Below are positions 25,616 to 35,395 of a stretch of DNA of 64,000 bases, piece by piece (the first letter of the stretch is position 1; each line of letters starts with the position of its first letter). The DNA is taken from the NCBI GenBank assembly GCA_902762615.1, contig CACWOX010000004.1:1-64000 (forward strand), read 5' to 3'. The stretch comes from an uncultured Ruminococcus sp. Lineage in GTDB: Bacteria > Bacillota > Clostridia > Oscillospirales > Acutalibacteraceae. The translations under genes were made by a program, and so were the position numbers. A model generated the notes under the pieces. That model did no database searches. It saw only the letters and a program-made list of their open reading frames with translations, and had not been told where the DNA came from.

Positions 25616-26836
25616 TTACTGTATTTCCTCCAATGAAGTTTTTTCCACACGGCAATCGGCGCTGCCGTCGGTAAATCTTATTTTGATCCTGTCACCCTCG
25701 GCAAGACTTTTTACCGATTTGAGCGGAACATCTTCCATATAGGCAACCGAATAGCCCCTTGCAAGTACGGCAAGAGGATTGAGCGCGACAAGCTTTGACG
25801 CCGTTTCCCTCAGGTCGGATTCGCATGAATGAAGGCGCTCGTTTACGGCGCTTTCCATCCGTGAGATCACCTCGTCAAGCTGTCGGCTCTTGTTCTCGGT
25901 GAAGGTCATGGGATTTTTCATGCACTGCATATTCATCACCGCTGCAATTTTGGCTTCTCCGGCAATGATTTTTCTCTCCAGAGCGGCGGCTGTCATTGAC
26001 CTGTAATTGCCGAGATAACCCAGCACGCCCGCAGAGTCGGGAACAGCCAGCTCCGCCGCTGCCGAAGGGGTTGGAGCGCGCAAATCCGCAACAAAATCGC
26101 TCAAAGTAAAATCGGTTTCGTGTCCGACGGCTGAGATAACGGGTATCTCGGAATCAATGATCGCCTTGATGACGTCAACGCTGTTGAACGCCCACAAATC
26201 CTCCATCGAGCCGCCGCCGCGACCAATGATGATCACATCGCAGTCGGCATTTCGATTGGCGGCATACAGAGCCGAGGCAAGCATAGCGGGCGCGTTTTCT
26301 CCCTGCACTTCCGAGGGATACACGTCCACTGCCGCGAGAGGATACCGCCTGCCGAGTATATTCAGAATATCGCGTATGGCAGCGCCGGTGGGCGAAGTGA
26401 TCACAGCGATCCTGCCAGGGAACTGCGGAATCTGTTTTTTTTGCGAAGGGTCAAAATAGCCCTTGTTTTCCAGCGCTCTTTTGAGTCTTTCGTATTGCTC
26501 ATACAAGGCTCCGACGCCGTCCGGTCTGATGCTGTCGGCAATTATCTGATACTGTCCCGAAGGCTCATAGACAGAAATTCTCCCGTGTACCAGCACCCTC
26601 ATTCCGTTTTCCGGCATGAATGTCAGCGTGCGGTTCTGCCATTTGAACATAGCCGCCGAAAGCGCCGAACCCTGATCCTTTACGGAAAAATAATAATGTC
26701 CGGAGCTGTGCCGTTTGAAATTGGAAATCTCGCCCGACACCGTGACGTCACGGAGGATGCCGTCGCCGTCCATCAGCCCTTTGATATATTTGTTGATCTG
26801 ACTTACAGAAAATATCTCCAAATTGATCCCCGCCAT
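25616..26836 (-). CDS. xseA: Exodeoxyribonuclease VII large subunit
   Basis: A 406-residue nuclease subunit. It has an N-terminal OB fold (VSGEISNFKRHSSGHYYFSVKD), then the catalytic core with PGRIAVITSPTGAAIRDIL and IIGRGGGSMEDLWAFN, and DAPTPSAAAE-type residues (LRAPTPSAAAELAV). The ATG at 26836 starts the canonical N-terminus; further upstream codons lie in the preceding gene. The ribosome site is weak, so coupling to the gene before it is likely. Confidence 0.95.
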   Translation of the reverse strand: MAGINLEIFSVSQINKYIKGLMDGDGILRDVTVSGEISNFKRHSSGHYYFSVKDQGSALSAAMFKWQNRTLTFMPENGMRVLVHGRISVYEPSGQYQIIADSIRPDGVGALYEQYERLKRALENKGYFDPSQKKQIPQFPGRIAVITSPTGAAIRDILNILGRRYPLAAVDVYPSEVQGENAPAMLASALYAANRNADCDVIIIGRGGGSMEDLWAFNSVDVIKAIIDSEIPVISAVGHETDFTLSDFVADLRAPTPSAAAELAVPDSAGVLGYLGNYRSMTAAALERKIIAGEAKIAAVMNMQCMKNPMTFTENKSRQLDEVISRMESAVNERLHSCESDLRETASKLVALNPLAVLARGYSVAYMEDVPLKSVKSLAEGDRIKIRFTDGSADCRVEKTSLEEIQ

Positions 26837-26840
26837 ATCA

Positions 26841-27779
26841 TTATGAAATACCTGCCGCCGCAAGCAAGGCGACCCCTGCCGCGTTGTCGCAGGAAAACTC
26901 CGGCTCGGCAAAATTCGCTCCCGAGTACCTTGCCGAAATCTCGCGCCGCATGATGCCGTTTGACATAACGCCGCCGACATAAATCAAGGGCAATTGCCCG
27001 TATTGTCCGAGTATTGCGTCTGTCATACCGATAATCGAATTCATCACAGCCGTCAGGCAGAATTTGGCAATGTATTCCTTTGGCGCGCCTTCCTCAAGCA
27101 GCCTGCGGCATTTGTTCTCTACGCCCGAAAGACAGCAGTCGCAGCCCTTCATAGTGGGTTTGTACTTCACCGAATCGCCGCACTCGAGCGCAAGTCTTTC
27201 TAAATGAATTCCGCCGGGAAATGGCAGACCCAGCATGACGGCTGTTCTGTCTATCGCCTGTCCGGCTTTCAAATCGAGCGATGCGGCAATCAGCTTCTCC
27301 TTGAAGCCCTTTCCGCTGCCGCTGACCATAAGCGCTTCGGTGGTACCTCCGGAAACGTGAAATGCGATAAATCTGCCGTTCATCAGATCAAGTCTGCCGG
27401 AGGAAAAGAGCGCCGCCGCGATATGACCCTCCTGATGGCTGCATTCAAACAGCGGAACACCAAGAACCTCCGAAAGAATATGAGCCGTTCCCGAACCCAC
27501 TGTAAAGCACGGCATATAAGAGCCTTCCATGCTCCTCGGTCTGGTGGAAACGCCGATCGCGTCGATGCCGTAAAAGCCGCCGCACTTCGCTTTGAGAGAG
27601 GAGATGACCTGCGGCAGCTGAGCCGTGTGGTGAAATACCGCGTCGCTCTGACGAATGCCCTTTTCACCCTTTTTTACGGGGAGAAGCATTTTGCTTTGAA
27701 TCATCTCTCCGGAAACAGTGTCAAATAATGCCGCAGAGGTGGTGTAATTGCTGGTGTCTATTCCGAGAATTCGGCTCAT
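26841..27779 (-). CDS. TsaD-like (Kae1/M22) paralogue
   Basis: A 312-residue ASKHA-fold protein related to TsaD, the tRNA threonylcarbamoyl transferase. It has an N-terminal GIDTSNYTTSAAL, the metal-binding HQEGH (H115, H119), and FHVSGGTTEALMV. Motifs are close to TsaD but the central and C-terminal parts are shorter and altered. Clostridia often carry such a paralogue between nusB and xseA besides true TsaD, so it may not be the tRNA-modifying enzyme. It overlaps nusB by four bases. Confidence 0.85.
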   Translation of the reverse strand: MSRILGIDTSNYTTSAALFDTVSGEMIQSKMLLPVKKGEKGIRQSDAVFHHTAQLPQVISSLKAKCGGFYGIDAIGVSTRPRSMEGSYMPCFTVGSGTAHILSEVLGVPLFECSHQEGHIAAALFSSGRLDLMNGRFIAFHVSGGTTEALMVSGSGKGFKEKLIAASLDLKAGQAIDRTAVMLGLPFPGGIHLERLALECGDSVKYKPTMKGCDCCLSGVENKCRRLLEEGAPKEYIAKFCLTAVMNSIIGMTDAILGQYGQLPLIYVGGVMSNGIMRREISARYSGANFAEPEFSCDNAAGVALLAAAGIS

Positions 27780-28228
27780 TGAGCCTCACCTTCGGACTCG
27801 CCGTTTTTTTCGGAAGTTTTGATTTCTCCCGCATTATATGCTTTGAGGAAGCCTCCGAGCACACCGTTGACATAGCCCGATTCGTCTTTGCCGGAAAACT
27901 TCTTGGTAAGCTCAACTGCCTCATTGATCGAAATTGTCGGATCGAGGTCGTCCACATACAGTATTTCATAAATGGCAAGTCTGAGAGCCGCGAGCACTAC
28001 TTTGGAAAGTCTGCGTATGCTGCGTTTTACAGAATATGTAGAAATGCAGTTGTCGATCTGATCTATGTGCTCAAAAACGCCGTTCAGCAGTTCTCTGGCG
28101 TAATCGGAGATTTCAGCGTCTCTTGCTTCTCCGGCGTTGCGAAAAATCTCCTCCGGATCGTTGGAGTTGAACGATTTTTCAAAAATAAATTCAAAAGCCT
28201 GTTTTCTTGATTCACGTCTGTTCAGCAT
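27776..28228 (-). CDS. nusB: Transcription antitermination factor NusB
   Basis: A 150-residue helical RNA-binding protein acting in rRNA antitermination. Typical blocks are RRESRKQAFEFIFE at the N-terminus and ISINEAVELTKKFSGKDESGYVNGVLGGFL at the C-terminus in two parts around the conserved Asn. It is the first gene of the operon ending at recN. Confidence 0.93.
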   Translation of the reverse strand: MLNRRESRKQAFEFIFEKSFNSNDPEEIFRNAGEARDAEISDYARELLNGVFEHIDQIDNCISTYSVKRSIRRLSKVVLAALRLAIYEILYVDDLDPTISINEAVELTKKFSGKDESGYVNGVLGGFLKAYNAGEIKTSEKNGESEGEAQ

Positions 28229-28319
28229 GTAATTCCTCCGTCAAATATGGAAAATAATTTCCCAAAAGTGTTATCCGGCTGATAAAGCCGATAATAACCC
28301 ATTTTTATTTTTTGTTTTT

Positions 28320-28349
28320 ATTATAACACACATCATCGGTCATTAACAA
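28320..28349 (-). promoter_or_regulatory. Probable promoter of the nusB-recN operon
   Basis: On the minus strand, TTGTTA (28349-28344) and TATAAT (28325-28320) are separated by 18 bases, about 92 bases upstream of the nusB start. No other promoter-like pair is evident in the leader. Confidence 0.6.
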
Positions 28350-28461
28350 CACTTTTATGCGGATTTTTATTTTTATTCACTTTTTATTCATTTATGGATA
28401 AAACAATTGAAAAAAATAATTCCGTAAAACCCCCTTAATCGGCAAAACGGTTATTTTTTTC

Positions 28462-28490
28462 TTGACATATCGGATAGAATTAAATATAAT
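28462..28490 (+). promoter_or_regulatory. Consensus promoter of the small membrane protein gene
   Basis: TTGACA at 28462-28467 and TATAAT at 28485-28490 with 17 bases between, 34 bases before the ATG at 28524. It matches the primary-sigma consensus exactly. Confidence 0.88.
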
Positions 28491-28523
28491 AATTCTATTA
28501 TAACCTAACAGGAGTGTTTGAAA

Positions 28524-28895
28524 ATGACAAAAGCCTGCATAGCTATAATAATCATTGTTTTCATTTCATCGTATATGTCCGCGCGCAACGGTTACAAAAC
28601 AGTCGGACGTTCCGTTTTGCCCGTTGCTCTGGTACCTGCCGGTCATATTGTCGGTACGGGAATTGTAGTGCGTCTCATGAAGGCAGGCGGGCTGCTGAAA
28701 GAAGCCGCCGCGGCTATGTCGATCGCTACGGCAGTGGACGTCGCCGCATGTGTCGCAGGCTGCGCCTTGGTTATAGCAATTTCAAGAACTTTATTTAAAA
28801 GAAATGCCACTCGCAGGGCATACATTGCAGCGCTTTCCACCTTTATGGGGATTCTTACTCTGGTTTTGCTCATCAATTATTACAACGGTTTTTAA
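28524..28895 (+). CDS. Small hydrophobic membrane protein, unknown
   Basis: A 123-residue protein with about four hydrophobic segments (near residues 3-18, 30-50, 65-85 and 100-118). No family was recognised. The ATG at 28524 has GGAG nine bases upstream; a TTG at 28518 is too close. A perfect promoter precedes it and a terminator-like stem follows, so it appears to be a single-gene unit that is strongly transcribed. Confidence 0.7.
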   Translation: MTKACIAIIIIVFISSYMSARNGYKTVGRSVLPVALVPAGHIVGTGIVVRLMKAGGLLKEAAAAMSIATAVDVAACVAGCALVIAISRTLFKRNATRRAYIAALSTFMGILTLVLLINYYNGF

Positions 28896-28939
28896 TGAAT
28901 CAGTCTCTATGCATTAGAATACGATTTTAATAATTATAT

Positions 28940-28996
28940 AAAAAAGCTGCTTATGTTATAAAGGATTACAAAATTCTTTTTAATCGTAGCTTTTTT
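28940..28996 (+). terminator. Terminator-like hairpin after the small membrane gene
   Basis: An A-rich arm (28940-28950) pairs with a T-rich arm (28986-28996) around a large loop that can itself fold, followed by more T residues. Confidence 0.55.
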
Positions 28997-29099
28997 CTTT
29001 TGTAAACAAATTGTAAATTCACCTTTCCCAACAAAGGGAAAACCACTTCTTATTTCGTATATTCATTATGCGAATCAAAAAACGAAGGGGTGTCGGAAA

Positions 29100-30149
29100 G
29101 TGAATGAAGCTATCAGAGGAAGCATTCTCATAGAAGGTCTCGGCATCAGAGAGCAGACCGAACGTATAGAACAGCTTACCCTGTCACCCTTTGCAACTCT
29201 GTCCTGCAATTCGCTCGGACGCGACCGCAAGGAGCCGCAGTGTGAAATGCGTACCTTATTCCAGCGCGACAGGGACAGGATCATCCACTGCAAGGCATTC
29301 AGGCGATTAAAGCACAAGACGCAGGTCTATCTCGCGCCCGGCAACGACCATTACCGCACACGCCTTGTGCATACGCTTGAGGTGGCTCAGATTGCCAGAG
29401 GAATTGCCCGTGCTCTGCGGCTGAACGAGGACCTGACCGAAGCAATATCCCTCGGACACGACCTCGGACATACCCCGTTCGGGCACGCCGGCGAGCGTGT
29501 CCTTGACGTTATGCTTGCTTTTGACGGAGGATTCAGGCACTACGATCAAGGCGTGAGAGTGGTGGAAAAGCTGGAAAACGACGGCAAGGGACTTAATCTG
29601 ACCAAAGAAGTACGCAACGGCATTCAATGCCACACCAAGGGTCCGGAAGCGTTTACTCCCGAGGGAAGGATCGTGCGCATTGCCGACAAGATCGCTTACA
29701 TGAACCACGACATCGACGACAGCATACGCGCAGGCATTCTCAGTGAAAACGATATTCCGGCACATTTAAGGGAGATATTGGGTACAGGCTGTTCACGCAG
29801 GATCAACAACATGATACTCAATGTCTATCAGAACAGTCCGGACGGAAATATCGGCATGTCTGAGGAATTTTCCAAAGCGTTTTACGAGCTTCACGATTTC
29901 CTTTATCAAAACGTCTATAAAGGCAGCAAAGCCAAAGCCGAGGAAGGCAAGGCGGAGGACATGATAGAGATTCTATTCAATTATCTCTGCAACCATCCCG
30001 CCAAGGTGCCGGAAGAATATCGACAGATCATGCGCGAGGAAGGCATTTTCCGAGCGGTGGCAGATTATATTGCCGGAATGAGCGACACCTATGCGGTAGA
30101 GCTTTACAAGGATATTTTTATCCCCAAAGGCTGGGAAGTTCATTCCTAA
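29100..30149 (+). CDS. dgt: dGTPase-like HD-domain nucleotide triphosphohydrolase
   Basis: A 349-residue HD-domain protein resembling deoxyguanosine triphosphate triphosphohydrolase, which cuts dNTPs to the nucleoside and triphosphate. The metal motif is H91 in RLVHTLEV and H120-D121 in LGHDLGHTPFGH; a late Asp lies in YMNHDIDDSI. The start is GTG at 29100; the nearby ATG is out of frame. It stands just before dnaG, a common Firmicutes order. The exact nucleotide specificity is not visible. Confidence 0.9.
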   Translation: MNEAIRGSILIEGLGIREQTERIEQLTLSPFATLSCNSLGRDRKEPQCEMRTLFQRDRDRIIHCKAFRRLKHKTQVYLAPGNDHYRTRLVHTLEVAQIARGIARALRLNEDLTEAISLGHDLGHTPFGHAGERVLDVMLAFDGGFRHYDQGVRVVEKLENDGKGLNLTKEVRNGIQCHTKGPEAFTPEGRIVRIADKIAYMNHDIDDSIRAGILSENDIPAHLREILGTGCSRRINNMILNVYQNSPDGNIGMSEEFSKAFYELHDFLYQNVYKGSKAKAEEGKAEDMIEILFNYLCNHPAKVPEEYRQIMREEGIFRAVADYIAGMSDTYAVELYKDIFIPKGWEVHS

Positions 30150-30197
30150 GGGACTTTATTCAGATAATAACATTCAGAGGAAGGGGTTTTTCATCGC

Positions 30198-31949
30198 TTG
30201 CTTTCGCAGGAATTTATTAATGAAGTCAAAGAAAGGAACGACATCACCGACGTCATAAGCGGATATGTCACTCTAAAGCGAAGCGGACGCAATTCCAAGG
30301 GACTGTGTCCGTTTCATTCCGAAAAAACGCCGTCCTTTACTGTTTACAGCGACACCTCGTCATTCTACTGCTTCGGCTGTCAGGCAGGCGGAGACGTCAT
30401 TCATTTTATCAGCAAAATCGAAAACCTCGATTATGTGGAGGCAGTCAAATTTCTCGCCAACCGTGCGGGATTGGCAATTCCCGAACAGGGCAAAAACGAT
30501 GGACTGACTCACATGAGGCTTCGGATACGGGAGCAGAACCGCGAGGCGGGCAGATTTTTTTACAGATCGCTCTATTCGCCCGCCGGAAGACAGGCTTTGG
30601 CATATTTTCATTCCAGAGGTCTGACCGACGAGACCATACGCCGATTCGGGCTGGGCTGGTCGCCCGACGGATGGGACATGCTGGTGCGTCATCTCAGTCA
30701 GCTCGGGTACAAGCGGGACGAAATTCTGTCAGCCGACTTGGGATATGCCTCACGAAAGGGTGGACTTATCGATCGGTTCCGCAACAGAGTGATGTTCCCG
30801 ATCATTGATTTGCAGGGCAATGTGGTCGCATTCGGAGGAAGAAAATTTACCGAGGACGTTGTGGGCGGCAAATATGTCAACACAAGCGACACTCTTATTT
30901 ACAAAAAGACAAACAACCTGTTTGCAATGAATATCGCCAAGAACAGCAAGTCGCGCGAGCTTATTCTTTGCGAAGGGTATATGGATGTCATAGCGCTTCA
31001 TCAGGCGGGATTCAGCAACGCCGTCGCCGCGTTGGGCACAGCGGTCACACCGCAGCAGGCACGGGTGCTTCATAAATACGCCAACAGCGTGATTCTCTCG
31101 CAGGACGGCGATGAAGCCGGACAAAAATCCATTGCACGTTCCATTCCCATCATGAAGGCAGAGGGTCTGGACGTGCGGGTGCTTGCCATAACCGGCGCAA
31201 AGGATCCGGACGAGTTCATCAGAAAATACGGTCCCGAACGCTTCAAGATGCTGCTCGACGGCTGCTCCAACGACATAGAATACAGCATCACGCGTATTGG
31301 CATGAAGTACGATATATCCACCGATGACGGCAGGCTGCATTACCTGCGTGAAGTGTGCGAATACCTGAGCGGTCTTGGCACGCTCGAACAGGAAATATAC
31401 GCGGCACGCGTTGCGGACAGGCTGCACATCGAGAAATCCGCGGTACTCAGTCAGGCGCAAGCATCCGCCCGCCGCAAGATAAAGAGTGAAAAGGAAAAAG
31501 AATTCCGCGAGATGGCAAAAAACACAGCCGGCATCGGCAGCAAAATCAATCCCGAACGCAGTTCAAATCTTCTGGCTTCCAACGCCGAATATGCGCTTTT
31601 AGCCATGCTTTTTACACATCAGGATCTTATTCCGAAAGCGGCTAAGCAATTGCCTCCCGAGCAGTTTGTCACCGATTTCGGGCGAAGAATCTACACAGGG
31701 TTTATCGGGATTAACGATTCCGGGCAGGAAGTGACCGTTTCATTGCTTGCTATGCAGTTCAGTGAACCGGAAACCGCCGAAATCGTCCGTATCATAAACA
31801 GCGAATACTCAAACGGAACAAACGATTTCAAGCCTCTCATTGAGATTATCAAAAACGAACACTTCACCCCCAAACCGCAGGACGCGGCAAAGCTTTCGTC
31901 GGACGAGCTTCTGCAGCAGATGAGCCGACTCAAAAAGAAAAAAAGCTGA
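30198..31949 (+). CDS. dnaG: DNA primase
   Basis: A 583-residue enzyme that makes RNA primers at the replication fork. The CHC2-type zinc ligands are C37, H40, C58 and C61. The TOPRIM domain follows with ILCEGYMDVIALHQ and a DGDEAG motif starting at D303. A C-terminal helicase-binding region is present. The start is TTG, with AGAGGAAGGGG about 12 bases upstream. It is followed by sigma-factor genes, as in the classical macromolecular-synthesis operon. Confidence 0.95.
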   Translation: MLSQEFINEVKERNDITDVISGYVTLKRSGRNSKGLCPFHSEKTPSFTVYSDTSSFYCFGCQAGGDVIHFISKIENLDYVEAVKFLANRAGLAIPEQGKNDGLTHMRLRIREQNREAGRFFYRSLYSPAGRQALAYFHSRGLTDETIRRFGLGWSPDGWDMLVRHLSQLGYKRDEILSADLGYASRKGGLIDRFRNRVMFPIIDLQGNVVAFGGRKFTEDVVGGKYVNTSDTLIYKKTNNLFAMNIAKNSKSRELILCEGYMDVIALHQAGFSNAVAALGTAVTPQQARVLHKYANSVILSQDGDEAGQKSIARSIPIMKAEGLDVRVLAITGAKDPDEFIRKYGPERFKMLLDGCSNDIEYSITRIGMKYDISTDDGRLHYLREVCEYLSGLGTLEQEIYAARVADRLHIEKSAVLSQAQASARRKIKSEKEKEFREMAKNTAGIGSKINPERSSNLLASNAEYALLAMLFTHQDLIPKAAKQLPPEQFVTDFGRRIYTGFIGINDSGQEVTVSLLAMQFSEPETAEIVRIINSEYSNGTNDFKPLIEIIKNEHFTPKPQDAAKLSSDELLQQMSRLKKKKS

Positions 31950-32046
31950 GTTTTATTGCGATTTCTATTATTTACATTTTTATAGAATGATCCGATGAGG
32001 GTCAAAAAAGAATATTCCCAACAGCAACGAAAGGTTGATTAAACAC

Positions 32047-33147
32047 ATGGCAGCAACAAACGCAAAGTCAGTTCTGAAGGAACTTGCCGAAAAGGCGAAG
32101 GCAAAGGGCAGCATTTCACATCAGGAAATTATGGACGCTCTGGCTGACGTCGACGTAAATCCGGAGGTACTCGAAAGCTTTTACATCAAGCTGGAAAGCA
32201 TGGAGATCGAGATTATCGAGGACGACAACGAAAATCTCTCCATAGAATCGCTTGAGATCGTTGAGAACGACGACGGCGACGGCGTCAGCGATTACTACAA
32301 CGACCCGGAAGCAATGGGCGTTTACGTTGAGGATCCGGTAAAGGCTTACCTCAGGGATATCGGCAAAATCAAGCTGCTTACCAACGAGGAGGAAAAGGAG
32401 CTTGCCGTCAAAATCATGGCAGGTGATAAGGAGGCAAAGCAGAGACTCAGCGAGGCAAATCTGAGGCTTGTTGTCAGCATAGCAAAAAAATACATGAACC
32501 GCGGTCTGCAATTCCTCGATCTGATTCAGGAGGGCAATCTCGGACTTATCAAGGCAGTGGAAAAATTTGACCCCAGCAAAGGCTTCAAATTTTCTACCTA
32601 CGCAACATGGTGGATTCGTCAGGCGATCACAAGAGCGATCGCCGATCAGGCGAGAACCATACGCATACCTGTTCACATGGTGGAAACAATAAACAAGGTC
32701 AAACGCGCAAAAGCCCAGCTCACAGCCGAGAACGAAAAGGAACCGCGCCCCGAGGACATTGCAAAGCTGCTCGACATGGATGTGGAAAAGGTGCGGGAGA
32801 TCATTCGCGTCTCGCAGGAGCCGGTTTCTCTTGAAACGCCGATTGGCGAGGAGGAAGACAGTCACCTCGGCGATTTCATCAAGGATGAGGTGCAGGCTGC
32901 TCCCGAGGACGCAGTGGGCAACATGATACTTCATGACCTCGTTTCTGAGGTTCTCGATACGCTCACTGAGCGGGAAGCAGAGGTGATTCGTCTCAGATAC
33001 GGTCTGGAGGACGGCAGATGCCATACCCTTGAGGAAGTCGGCAAGCAGTTCGACGTTACGCGCGAGCGAATCAGACAAATCGAAGTCAAGGCAATACGCA
33101 AGCTGAGACACGTCACACGCAGCAGCAAGCTCAAAGGCTTTACATAA
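32047..33147 (+). CDS. Primary-type sigma-70 factor, first of three tandem copies
   Basis: A 366-residue sigma factor of the RpoD/SigA type. It has a short region 1.1-like N-terminus and a region 1.2 starting [16 protein letters not shown]. Regions 2.1-2.4 are intact ([54 protein letters not shown] in two blocks). Region 3 is present, and the region 4.2 helix-turn-helix is [17 protein letters not shown]. The ATG at 32047 aligns with the starts of the two following copies. An acidic stretch at 50-90 is longer than in the others. The -10 and -35 recognition residues look standard, so it should read the consensus promoters seen in this window. Confidence 0.93.
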   Translation: MAATNAKSVLKELAEKAKAKGSISHQEIMDALADVDVNPEVLESFYIKLESMEIEIIEDDNENLSIESLEIVENDDGDGVSDYYNDPEAMGVYVEDPVKAYLRDIGKIKLLTNEEEKELAVKIMAGDKEAKQRLSEANLRLVVSIAKKYMNRGLQFLDLIQEGNLGLIKAVEKFDPSKGFKFSTYATWWIRQAITRAIADQARTIRIPVHMVETINKVKRAKAQLTAENEKEPRPEDIAKLLDMDVEKVREIIRVSQEPVSLETPIGEEEDSHLGDFIKDEVQAAPEDAVGNMILHDLVSEVLDTLTEREAEVIRLRYGLEDGRCHTLEEVGKQFDVTRERIRQIEVKAIRKLRHVTRSSKLKGFT

Positions 33148-33189
33148 TATTTTTGCTCATTTATGCAATAATTGAGGGAGGGAATGAAA

Positions 33190-34248
33190 TTGAGCACATC
33201 GGAAAAAAAGGAAACACTTCGTAAAATCGTTGAATCGGGGAAATCGAAGGGCTGTCTGACCAACAGGGAGATTATGGACACACTGGCTGACGTCAGCATA
33301 AGTCCCGAACAGCTGGAAAAGCTTTATGACAAGCTGGAAGCCAACGGCATTGAAATTGTCGAGGACTCGCTGGAAGACGTTATGGAGGATATGTCCGCCG
33401 ACGCCGGAAGCGATGAAATATTGGTGGACGACTCTGTAAAAATGTATCTGAGGGAAATCGGCAGCATAGAGATGCTCTCTCCCGAAGAGGAAAAAGATAT
33501 AGCCCGCAGGATTACCGAGGGGGACGAAAGCGCCAAAAAGCGACTCAGCGACGCTAATCTCCGTCTGGTGGTCAGCATTGCCAAACGATATATGAACCGC
33601 GGACTGCCATTTCTCGACCTGATACAGGAGGGCAATCTCGGTCTTATCAAGGCGGTGGAAAAATTCGACCCCACCAAAGGTTTCCGTTTTTCGACCTATG
33701 CTACATGGTGGATAAGACAATCCATCACCCGTGCCATTGCCGACCAGTCCCGAACCATACGCATACCTGTTCATATGGTGGAAAACATAAATAAAGTAAA
33801 GCGTGCCAAAGCACAGCTTCTTGCCGAGAACGAGAAGGAGCCGCGTCCCGAGGACATTGCCGAGCTGCTCAATATGGACGAGGCAAAGGTGCGCGAGATC
33901 ATTCGCATTTCTCAGGAGCCTGTGTCGCTCGAAACTCCTATCGGCGAGGAAGAGGACAGCCATCTGGGCGACTTCATCAAGGACGATGATCAGAAGGCGC
34001 CGGAGGACGTTGTCAGCAACATGATGCTGCACGATCTCATTTCGGAGGTTCTTGAAACACTCAGCGAACGCGAGGCGGAGGTTATCAGACTCAGATACGG
34101 TCTTGTCGACGGCAGATGTCACACGCTCGAAGAGGTGGGTCTGCGCTTCGATGTGACCCGCGAGCGCATAAGGCAGATCGAAGCCAAGGCTCTTCGCAAA
34201 CTCAGACAATTCACACGCAGAAGCAAGCTAAACGGATATACATATTGA
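33190..34248 (+). CDS. Primary-type sigma-70 factor, second of three tandem copies
   Basis: A 352-residue RpoD-type sigma factor, closely similar to the first copy through regions 2 and 3. Differences include Ser for Ala in ADQSRTIRI of region 2.4/3.0, and a C-terminus [15 protein letters not shown] that departs from the RHPSRSK ending of typical SigA. The TTG at 33190, with GGAGGG seven bases upstream, gives [12 protein letters not shown], which aligns with [12 protein letters not shown] of the third copy; an ATG at 33184 is only one base from that site. DNA around 33310-33357 is nearly identical to the matching part of the third copy, which points to recent duplication or gene conversion. 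Confidence 0.92.
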   Translation: MSTSEKKETLRKIVESGKSKGCLTNREIMDTLADVSISPEQLEKLYDKLEANGIEIVEDSLEDVMEDMSADAGSDEILVDDSVKMYLREIGSIEMLSPEEEKDIARRITEGDESAKKRLSDANLRLVVSIAKRYMNRGLPFLDLIQEGNLGLIKAVEKFDPTKGFRFSTYATWWIRQSITRAIADQSRTIRIPVHMVENINKVKRAKAQLLAENEKEPRPEDIAELLNMDEAKVREIIRISQEPVSLETPIGEEEDSHLGDFIKDDDQKAPEDVVSNMMLHDLISEVLETLSEREAEVIRLRYGLVDGRCHTLEEVGLRFDVTRERIRQIEAKALRKLRQFTRRSKLNGYTY

Positions 34249-34308
34249 GTTCGGCTTGCATATCGGATTGATCAAAGAATACTTCATTAAAAGAAGGAGG
34301 GAATAACA

Positions 34309-35379
34309 ATGAACACGACGGATAAAAAAGGCACCCTGCGCAAACTCGTGGAAAAGGGCAAGGAAAAGGGCAGTCTGAGCAATCAGGAAATTCTTGACGC
34401 TCTTGCCGAGATCAATTTCAGCCCGGAGCAGCTGGAAAAGCTCTATGACAGGCTGGAAGCCAACGGCATTGAAATAGTGGAGGACAACGTTGAAGACGTT
34501 GCTTTGGACGAGCTGTCTTCATCCGAAGATGATTCATCCTATGACGGAAGCTTTATTGACGATCCTGTCAAGATGTACCTCAGAGAAATCGGTAATATCA
34601 AAATGCTTTCTCCGGAGGAAGAACAGGATATTGCCCGCCGCATTGCAGAGGGAGACGCCAGTGCCAAGAAGCGTCTGAGTGAAGCCAACCTTCGTCTGGT
34701 GGTCAGCATTGCCAAGCGATATCTCGGCAGAGGAATGCCGCTGCTCGACCTGATTCAGGAGGGGAATCTCGGACTCATCAAGGCAGTGGACAAGTTTGAT
34801 CCTTCCAAGGGCTTTAAATTTTCCACTTATGCCACATGGTGGATACGCCAGTCTGTATCACGAGCCATTGCCGATCAGGCGAGGACAATCAGAATTCCGG
34901 TGCATATGGTCGAAAATATCAACCGCGTCAAAAAAGCGCAGAGCCATCTCCTCAACGAAAACGGCAAGGATCCATCCACTGCCGAGGTTGCCGAATATGC
35001 GGACATGCCGGAGGAAAAGGTCATCGAGATCATGCGTGTGGCTCAGGATTTAGTCTCTCTCGAAGCGCCGGTAGGCGAGGAGGAAGACAGCCATGTCGGC
35101 GACTTCATTAAAGATGAATCGCAGGAGAATCCCGAGGACGCCGCCTCCCTGAGCATGCTCAAGGAACAGCTCGACAGCGCATTATGCACTTTGACTCCGC
35201 GGGAGATGGCGGTTCTCAGACTGCGCTACGGTCTTGAGGACGGACGCAATCACACGCTTGAAGAGGTCGGTGCGGAATTCAATGTCACACGTGAGCGCAT
35301 CAGACAGATTGAAGCCAAGGCGCTTCGCAAGCTCAGACACCCCAGCCGCAGCAAAAAGCTCCGCGATTTTCTGCCGTGA
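34309..35379 (+). CDS. Primary-type sigma-70 factor, third of three tandem copies
   Basis: A 356-residue RpoD-type sigma factor. Its C-terminus [18 protein letters not shown] is the form seen in standard SigA/RpoD. Region 3 is the most divergent of the three ([20 protein letters not shown] against [13 protein letters not shown]), as is the start of region 2.4 ([11 protein letters not shown]). AAGGAGGG precedes the ATG. Gaps between the three genes are 42 and 60 bases without clear terminators, so all could be on one transcript with dnaG. Confidence 0.93.
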   Translation: MNTTDKKGTLRKLVEKGKEKGSLSNQEILDALAEINFSPEQLEKLYDRLEANGIEIVEDNVEDVALDELSSSEDDSSYDGSFIDDPVKMYLREIGNIKMLSPEEEQDIARRIAEGDASAKKRLSEANLRLVVSIAKRYLGRGMPLLDLIQEGNLGLIKAVDKFDPSKGFKFSTYATWWIRQSVSRAIADQARTIRIPVHMVENINRVKKAQSHLLNENGKDPSTAEVAEYADMPEEKVIEIMRVAQDLVSLEAPVGEEEDSHVGDFIKDESQENPEDAASLSMLKEQLDSALCTLTPREMAVLRLRYGLEDGRNHTLEEVGAEFNVTRERIRQIEAKALRKLRHPSRSKKLRDFLP

Positions 35380-35395
35380 TCACATAACAACAGCA

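Noticed and set aside
28229..28523. Small RNA or riboswitch ahead of nusB
   Set aside because: Only promoter elements and one short inverted repeat were seen; no known aptamer pattern was recognised.
32116..34209. Minus-strand frames opposite the sigma-factor genes
   Set aside because: Their sequences resemble each other only because the sigma genes on the other strand are paralogues.
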